NCBI RefSeq assembly: GCF_025574485.1
Contig: NZ_JAOBPO010000003.1
Location: forward strand, 163,867 to 227,866
Direction: 5' to 3'
Source of the DNA: Kordiimonas aquimaris
GTDB taxonomy: Bacteria > Pseudomonadota > Alphaproteobacteria > Sphingomonadales > Kordiimonadaceae
Length of the DNA: 64,000 nt
The notes under the pieces were generated by a model. It saw only the letters and a list, made by a program, of their open reading frames with translations, was not told the origin of the DNA and did no database searches. The translations under genes and the position numbers were made by a program. Of the stretch, positions 60,549 through 64,000 are shown piece after piece. Position 1 is the first letter of the stretch. Each line of letters starts with the position of its first letter.

Positions 60549-60805
60549 AACCCGATAAGAAACCACCACCTACACTGACCGAGTTGCTCGCTGTGCGAAG
60601 CGCCATTTGGGATGACATGTTCCAGATGAATGACCTTGGCCGTGACAGTGACAAAATGATGAACTCGTTTTTTCAAACTTGTTTTGCCATTGATGACATG
60701 TTGGCCGTTCAAATTAAATCCGCCAACGCCGCCGCCAAATGGCTCAAGGAAGAAATTGCCATGCTGAATGCCAAACTGGAAGACATGCAGGAGGTGCAGT
60801 CATGA
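60545..60805 (+). CDS. Small phage protein of unknown function
   Basis: The product of 86 aa starts at GTG, overlapping the initiator stop as GTGA, with GGAG nine bases upstream. It reads LTELLAVRSAIWDDMFQMNDLGRDSDKMMNSFFQTCFAIDDMLAVQI and ends in LKEEIAMLNAKLEDMQEVQS, an all-helical, probably coiled-coil protein. I do not recognise a family. Its TGA overlaps the next ATG. Position in the early or replication block suggests a DNA-metabolism accessory, which is inference. Confidence 0.65.
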   Translation: MKPDKKPPPTLTELLAVRSAIWDDMFQMNDLGRDSDKMMNSFFQTCFAIDDMLAVQIKSANAAAKWLKEEIAMLNAKLEDMQEVQS

Positions 60806-61227
60806 GCATTGAGCCAAGAACTGTCATAGGTGAGGTGAAATGCCCGTTTTGTGGTTCCGCCGCCGAAGCAATGGTCGGCGCACAGAAGGGCAATCGCACC
60901 GTTATGGCATGCCCGCGTGGATGCCGTGGCACCGCTGGTGCCTTCCCTGACCGTGACCTTAAACAAGATTATCTGGACGCAACGTCCGAAACCGAAAGAG
61001 AAGACCATGAGCAAGACACCGTTGAAAGTGAAGAAACTGGCGCGGAAATCGCAGCCGAAAGCGAAGCAGCCTCAGAAGGCGAAACCGGAACCAGTGAAAA
61101 CACCGGAACAGACGCCTGCAGCATCGCCGGAAATGACGATACCAGATGTAGCGAAGATACCGCCGGAGCCAGAGAACAAGTCAACAAGCCAGCCAGAAGA
61201 AAGTGGGGAAGCGGTAAACGGGTCTGA
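60802..61227 (+). CDS. Phage zinc-ribbon protein with acidic tail
   Basis: The product of 141 aa has a zinc ribbon at residues 13-41 (KCPFCGSAAEAMVGAQKGNRTVMACPRGCRG: CxxC and CxxxC), followed by an acidic Glu/Ser/Thr-rich tail (SEEDHEQD-like; ESEAASEGETGTSENTG) and a basic end (KPARRKWGSGKRV). It overlaps the preceding gene by ATGA, with AGGAGG before its ATG. From 61007 the DNA is shared, in another frame, with the next gene. Zinc ribbons of this type bind nucleic acid or proteins; function unknown. Confidence 0.65.
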   Translation: MSIEPRTVIGEVKCPFCGSAAEAMVGAQKGNRTVMACPRGCRGTAGAFPDRDLKQDYLDATSETEREDHEQDTVESEETGAEIAAESEAASEGETGTSENTGTDACSIAGNDDTRCSEDTAGAREQVNKPARRKWGSGKRV

Positions 61228-61717
61228 AAACGAAGCGTTCACACCTGATTTTGACGATAGTGAACCGCTTGAAGGTGAAGTCCTTAAGCCCGGTGAAAAA
61301 TCTGAGGAAGAACTCAGGCAGGAAGCCGAAGAAAAAGCCGAGCACGATGCTTACACTTTGGAAACCGACCCGCTCAAAGATGCTTTCTATGGTGTTATGT
61401 GTGCTGTATCGAACCAAGCCGCGAAAATTGCTGGACAGCGTATCCCTATGGGCGAGCCGATCGCTGCCATGCAATTGAAAAACCGTGGTGCTGTTGGTCG
61501 CATGGCGTCTGATCAGGTGTTTGATAAGCTTTGGAAAACGGCTGAATTTATGCGCGCCACACTCCGCAAACTGAAGCACGCTAACAAGCTCAAGCAGGAG
61601 TGGGGTGCCATATGGTTGCTGATGGTGGAAATGGCAGAGGAAACCATCAAGGAAGTAAATGCCCGCCAAGCAGCTTACGCTGAACAGCAGGAAGCACAGC
61701 AACAGGAGGCCGCGTAA
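61007..61717 (+). CDS. Phage protein with basic Pro/Lys/Glu-rich N-terminus, unknown function
   Basis: The product of 236 aa starts inside the zinc-ribbon gene in the +1-shifted frame, with a GAGAAG site before ATG. Residues 1-75 are a Lys/Pro/Glu-rich low-complexity region (MSKTPLKVKKLARKSQPKAK). The rest is a helical domain (DPLKDAFYGVMCAVSNQAAKIAGQRIPMGEPIAAMQLKNRG; KLWKTAEFMRATLRKLKHANKLKQEWGAIWLLMVEMAEE) that ends in a Gln/Glu/Ala tail. No family recognised. The end carries AGGAGG, which could serve a following plus-strand start at 61717. Confidence 0.65.
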   Translation: MSKTPLKVKKLARKSQPKAKQPQKAKPEPVKTPEQTPAASPEMTIPDVAKIPPEPENKSTSQPEESGEAVNGSENEAFTPDFDDSEPLEGEVLKPGEKSEEELRQEAEEKAEHDAYTLETDPLKDAFYGVMCAVSNQAAKIAGQRIPMGEPIAAMQLKNRGAVGRMASDQVFDKLWKTAEFMRATLRKLKHANKLKQEWGAIWLLMVEMAEETIKEVNARQAAYAEQQEAQQQEAA

Positions 61718-61719
61718 TG

Positions 61720-61896
61720 TTACCTTCTGACATAGTCCAGCAAAGGTTCGATGTTGTAGCCGCCAACAATCAACAGTGCGATTACAATCGCAATTACAAC
61801 GCTGCCGGGCGCTTCAAAACTAAACTTAACAGGGGATTTCATTGGGTCGTTCTCCAGCTTGAAAATATAAAATCGCTCGCTGAGAACGTTAGCCAT
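61720..61896 (-). CDS. Possible antisense one-helix membrane protein
   Basis: On the minus strand a 58-aa frame reads MANVLSERFYIFKLENDPMK and has one strong membrane helix (GSVVIAIVIALLIVGGY) with a short tail NIEPLLDYVRR. AAAGGG stands eight bases before its ATG and GGAG stands before an internal ATG (61842). The plus strand also has an open frame (61717-61983) with a good AGGAGG, but that product is Asn/Gln/Cys-rich as an antisense of hydrophobic codons would be. Which strand is used is not settled; small membrane proteins are expected in this phage type. Confidence 0.4.
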   Translation of the reverse strand: MANVLSERFYIFKLENDPMKSPVKFSFEAPGSVVIAIVIALLIVGGYNIEPLLDYVRR

Positions 61897-61924
61897 AAAG
61901 TCACCCTTTGGGGTGCTTGTCAAT

Positions 61925-61970
61925 TACCATTAATGGTATGTGCACGGTATTTTATCCACAGGTGGATAAA
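61925..61970. promoter_or_regulatory. Palindrome and DnaA-box dyad upstream of the packaging ATPase gene
   Basis: A perfect 14-base palindrome TACCATTAATGGTA (61925-61938) is followed by a 20-base dyad (61951-61970) with nine-base arms TTTATCCAC and GTGGATAAA. The left arm contains TTATCCACA (61952-61960), an exact DnaA-box consensus, and the right arm a near match on the other strand. The AGGTGG ribosome-binding site of the ATPase lies in the dyad. Possible roles are an operator, a DnaA-dependent control site or a hairpin that occludes the start. Confidence 0.55.
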
Positions 61971-61972
61971 TC

Positions 61973-62662
61973 ATGATGACTGAAGCAGAGCACACCATCA
62001 TTGTCGGCGTTACTGGTGGCGGCAAGACGACATTGGCGGAAGGGCTGACAAAGCATTGCCGCCGTATCATCGTGTTAACCACCAAGCCTAAAGCCAAGTG
62101 TTTCACCAAGGGCTATCATGAGGCGCGCAAATCTGTTGATGTGCTGAAGTACATCAAACGCAACTGGAACAGCAAGAAGGGCTTTCGCATCGTCTGGCGT
62201 GTGTTTTCCGAACCGGGCGACAACAACAAACAGATCAAGGCACTTGATTGGATTTGCCGAAACCTCTGGAAATGGCAGCAAGGTTATGCTGATGAAAAAG
62301 ACAATCGCCAGATCGTTCTGAATGTTGATGAGGTGCAGCGTTTCTTCCCGCATTCCGAGGCACAGAAAGGCCACGCCTTTACGTGGGCAGTGTCTGAGGG
62401 CAGGGATTGGGGAATAAACTTGCTAGTGGGTACACAGCGGCCCGTTAACATTCATCCGATCTTTAGAGATAACATCACCAATTTTTATTCCTTACGGCTC
62501 TCTGGTGATGCCACGTTCAAAAAGGTGAATGAGAATGTCGGCGGCGACCATATGGCACGCCTTAAAGCGATTAAGCAGTTCCATTATGCTTACTTCCGCG
62601 ACAAGGCATACATCGCTACAAACAACACGAGAAAACCGACAATCAATCGGGCTTTTCCATAA
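61973..62662 (+). CDS. Phage genome-packaging ATPase (A32/FtsK-HerA type)
   Basis: The 229-aa P-loop ATPase has Walker A GVTGGGKT at residues 12-19, Walker B IVLNVDE at 114-120 and a TQRP sensor motif at 154-157, with an arrangement like the packaging ATPases of double-jelly-roll viruses (PM2 P9, PRD1 P9). It would translocate DNA into a preformed capsid lined by membrane. It lacks nuclease or large-terminase domains. A Zot-like ATPase of filamentous phages is the main alternative, but the capsid-like gene downstream argues against it. ATGs at 61973 and 61976 are both possible. Confidence 0.78.
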   Translation: MMTEAEHTIIVGVTGGGKTTLAEGLTKHCRRIIVLTTKPKAKCFTKGYHEARKSVDVLKYIKRNWNSKKGFRIVWRVFSEPGDNNKQIKALDWICRNLWKWQQGYADEKDNRQIVLNVDEVQRFFPHSEAQKGHAFTWAVSEGRDWGINLLVGTQRPVNIHPIFRDNITNFYSLRLSGDATFKKVNENVGGDHMARLKAIKQFHYAYFRDKAYIATNNTRKPTINRAFP

Positions 62663-62676
62663 GCATCGCCAAACAC

Positions 62677-62701
62677 GGCGAGGGGTGATTCGCTCCTCGC
62701 C
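62677..62701 (+). terminator. GC-rich hairpin after the packaging ATPase gene
   Basis: GGCGAGG (62677-62683) pairs with CCTCGCC (62695-62701), extended by one wobble and one GC pair. It begins 15 bases after the ATPase stop and has no U run, so it may be a weak terminator, attenuator or mRNA-stabilising hairpin between the ATPase and the structural genes. Confidence 0.45.
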
Positions 62702-62722
62702 AGCTATAACGAGGCTCAAAAT

Positions 62723-62736
62723 TATCCTTAAGGTTA
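62723..62736. promoter_or_regulatory. Second CCTTAAGG operator, upstream of the structural genes
   Basis: TATCCTTAAGGTTA differs in one position from the perfect palindrome at the repressor promoter (59535-59548). It lies in the 150-base gap between the ATPase and the small membrane-protein genes, where a promoter for the structural operon would be expected. It is therefore a candidate second binding site of the HTH repressor, linking lysogeny and capsid gene expression. Confidence 0.5.
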
Positions 62737-62812
62737 TTTGTCCTAAATTTGACAGCCTGCCTCAAATCTGAGTCTCATGAAGCCTGTTTAACGCAAGGCG
62801 AAAATCGACCTC

Positions 62813-62923
62813 ATGAGCAAATATTTAGACGCAAAAATTATCATATCTGGCCTCACTGTGTCGTTGCTCGCCTTTGCTGCAATCGAAACTTACAAACACA
62901 TCAAAGGACAGAACAATGGATAG
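62813..62923 (+). CDS. One-helix phage membrane protein (36 aa)
   Basis: The 36-aa product MSKYLDAKIIISGLTVSLLA begins a single membrane helix (IIISGLTVSLLAFAAIETY) and ends HIKGQNNG, with basic C-terminal residues. It is too short for most gene finders. It overlaps the next gene by eight bases in another frame, which supports coupled translation. Small one-helix proteins in the inner membrane are typical of PM2-like virions. The ribosome-binding site is weak. Confidence 0.55.
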   Translation: MSKYLDAKIIISGLTVSLLAFAAIETYKHIKGQNNG

Positions 62924-63032
62924 GGCTATAGAGTTCACATTTCTTGTTGGCGCAGCCGCAACCGCATTTATCGCGGTGTCGTATGCCGCTAAAAAATGGC
63001 CGAATGCGCCGCTCATCAAGTACGTGGCATAA
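62916..63032 (+). CDS. One-helix phage membrane protein (38 aa)
   Basis: The 38-aa product starts MDRAIEFTFLVGAAATAFIA and has one membrane helix (FTFLVGAAATAFIAVSYAA) with a basic C-terminal end (KKWPNAPLIKYVA). AGGA lies seven bases before the ATG. It overlaps the preceding gene and is followed by the capsid gene after 12 bases. It is a likely membrane-associated virion protein. Confidence 0.6.
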   Translation: MDRAIEFTFLVGAAATAFIAVSYAAKKWPNAPLIKYVA

Positions 63033-63044
63033 GGGGTAAAAATC

Positions 63045-63878
63045 ATGCGGTTTGTTGTCCCTAATAACACCGAGTTTTACAATGTCAGTGCGCAGGCTGG
63101 TACGGCGAATATGACGCTACCAGCGGCAAATCATGCGCTGAACCAGATCGATCTGATCTATACGCTAAATGGCACCCGCGCCACGGAAGCGGAGATGATC
63201 GCAGACATTGACGAAATCGAACTTAAAATTGGTGGCACGACACAGCGCCGCTTTACACCAGCACAGCTATTCACGCTTGAGAAGTTGCGAGGTCAAACTG
63301 TCAAAGCAGGGCGCTTGCCTATCCGCTTTACGCAGCCGGAACGCCGCACTGACATCGGCGAAGATCGCACGATCATCTTCCTGAATGAAATCGGGCAAGT
63401 CACCATTGATGTGAAACTCAACGCGCAGGCAACAGCCCGCAAGTTGATCGCACGTCACGTTTCGACGCCGCTTGTTGCTGCTGACCTAAAGCAGCCCAAT
63501 CAAGGCAGCATCATCACGTACAAAAAGAAAAACGTGCTGATCGACAGTGATGGTGAAAACGAAGCCACCTTCATACAGTTACAAGGTCGTGCATTCCATA
63601 CATTCCACGCATTCAGCGCTGATATTACATCGCTCAAAGTGTATCTGGACCAACTCCTGATATGGGATTTTGTCGACAAGCAACATCTGGATGATCTGCT
63701 TGAAGACAATGCTTACGTACCGCAGGCGGACGTATGGTCATTTGGCGGCGAACTGCTTTCATCCCGCTATGTTGACGCAATGGTTTCAGGCGACAGCGTT
63801 TTGCGCTGGGAGTTTGAAATGGACGCAGCTAACAGCTTTGACGTTCTTATCGAAGAACTTGGATCACCTAAGAGGTAA
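63045..63878 (+). CDS. Candidate double-jelly-roll major capsid protein (PM2 P2-like)
   Basis: The 277-aa product has no signal peptide and is beta-rich throughout. Residues 20-100 follow the order I recall from PM2 P2: NMTLPAANHALNQIDLIYTLNG, then a strand DIDEIELKIGGT, then a helix TPAQLFTLEKLRGQTVKAG and a strand ending IRFTQPERR. The later part has a second strand-rich half with QGRAFHTFHAFSADITSL and VLRWEFEMDAANSFDVLIEELG at the C-terminus. P2 is about 270 aa. The start has AAGGGG upstream. The assignment rests on pattern and gene context, not on an alignment search. Confidence 0.68.
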   Translation: MRFVVPNNTEFYNVSAQAGTANMTLPAANHALNQIDLIYTLNGTRATEAEMIADIDEIELKIGGTTQRRFTPAQLFTLEKLRGQTVKAGRLPIRFTQPERRTDIGEDRTIIFLNEIGQVTIDVKLNAQATARKLIARHVSTPLVAADLKQPNQGSIITYKKKNVLIDSDGENEATFIQLQGRAFHTFHAFSADITSLKVYLDQLLIWDFVDKQHLDDLLEDNAYVPQADVWSFGGELLSSRYVDAMVSGDSVLRWEFEMDAANSFDVLIEELGSPKR

Positions 63879-63883
63879 AAACC

Positions 63884-64000
63884 ATGTCATTCGTAGCACC
63901 GGGACTAGCAGCCTACAATGAACAACAGCAATCTGCCGCTCAACCATCGGGCGGCGGGTTCTTCGGTCGCCTGCTTGACGGTGCCGGACAGATTGGGCTG
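63884..64000 (+). CDS. Phage structural-region protein, truncated by the window end
   Basis: An ATG with AGAGGT seven bases upstream begins MSFVAPGLAAYNEQQQSAAQ, followed by a Gly/Ser-rich part (PSGGGFFGRLLDGAGQIGL) that runs off the window after 39 codons. The start is five bases after the capsid gene stop, so it belongs to the same structural operon. Product unknown; a membrane or minor capsid protein is likely from position. Confidence 0.6.
   Translation, partial: MSFVAPGLAAYNEQQQSAAQPSGGGFFGRLLDGAGQIGL

Larger units (their letters stand above)
59056..64000 (+). mobile_element. Left part of a tailless double-jelly-roll (corticovirus-like) prophage
   Basis: From about 59.0 kb the gene style changes: higher GC, short overlapping genes with good ribosome-binding sites, a divergent repressor/initiator pair, then packaging ATPase, one-helix membrane proteins and a capsid-size protein of 277 aa. 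This gene set (P-loop ATPase, small membrane proteins, double-jelly-roll capsid, no terminase, portal or tail genes) is that of PM2-like phages, whose prophages have been described in aquatic bacteria. The right end is outside the window. The left boundary is not defined; no integrase or attachment repeat was seen, so its mode of maintenance is unknown. Confidence 0.7.

Noticed and set aside
60739-60801. Upstream extension of the zinc-ribbon gene
   Set aside because: The extension lies within the preceding gene; the ATG at 60802 has AGGAGG and the ATGA overlap.
61717-61983. 88-aa plus-strand frame between the 236-aa protein and the ATPase
   Set aside because: It has a good ribosome-binding site but its Asn/Gln/Cys-rich product looks like the antisense of a hydrophobic helix. 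I kept the minus-strand frame as the more likely, at low confidence.

Overview
The window reads as the chromosome of an AT-leaning alphaproteobacterium, probably marine. The evidence is the alphaproteobacterial gene neighbourhoods (ppiD-trpE-trpGDC-moaC-moeA-lexA-comEC; eno-ftsB-pdhA-pdhB-pdhC-lpd-lipA-ratA-cinA-pgpA-ispDF-dusB-ntrBC-ntrYX-trkAH-hfq-hflX-mazG), a fused ispDF, a lipoyl domain on the E1-beta subunit, and a GTTC-N7-GTTC SOS box in front of lexA. I cannot name the genus from sequence alone; a Kordiimonadales/Emcibacterales-like lineage is only a guess.

Layout. 1-11.3 kb: the 3' part of comEC, lexA, then a tightly overlapped minus-strand run trpG-trpD-trpC-moaC-moeA. A plus-strand divergent polysaccharide deacetylase separates it from ppiD-trpE. 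11.5-18.9 kb: tpiA, secG, pyrG, a secreted hypothetical protein, an exported M20 peptidase, eno and ftsB. 19-25.7 kb: the pyruvate dehydrogenase operon (pdhA, lipoylated pdhB, pdhC, a cupin, lpd) and lipA, so the complex and the enzyme that makes its cofactor are together. 25.7-42.3 kb: a MipA-like porin, ratA, pncC, pgpA, ispDF, dusB, the two nitrogen two-component systems ntrBC and ntrYX, potassium uptake trkAH, then hfq, hflX and mazG.

42.4-58.9 kb is more accessory. It holds a periplasmic GDPD, a PAP2 phosphatase, a MobA-like nucleotidyltransferase and a saccharopine dehydrogenase-like oxidoreductase. An exported lectin-like protein is divergent from a ToxR-type membrane regulator, with a long palindrome between them. 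Then come a TIR-TM-TPR protein, an L-2-hydroxyglutarate oxidase-like flavoprotein, an exported amidohydrolase, the modABC molybdate transporter (a logical partner of moaC/moeA), an exported formamidase-like protein and an AT-rich gap.

59.0-64.0 kb, running off the right edge, looks like the left part of a tailless double-jelly-roll (corticovirus/PM2-like) prophage: a divergent HTH repressor with operator palindromes, a winged-helix initiator gene carrying four iterons followed by an all-A/T block (a lambda-O-like intragenic origin), small coupled genes including a 221-nt out-of-frame overlap, an A32/FtsK-type packaging ATPase, two overlapping one-helix membrane proteins, a 277-aa candidate double-jelly-roll capsid protein and a truncated next gene. 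No integrase, attachment site or right end is visible. No tRNA, rRNA, CRISPR array or complete insertion sequence was recognised.
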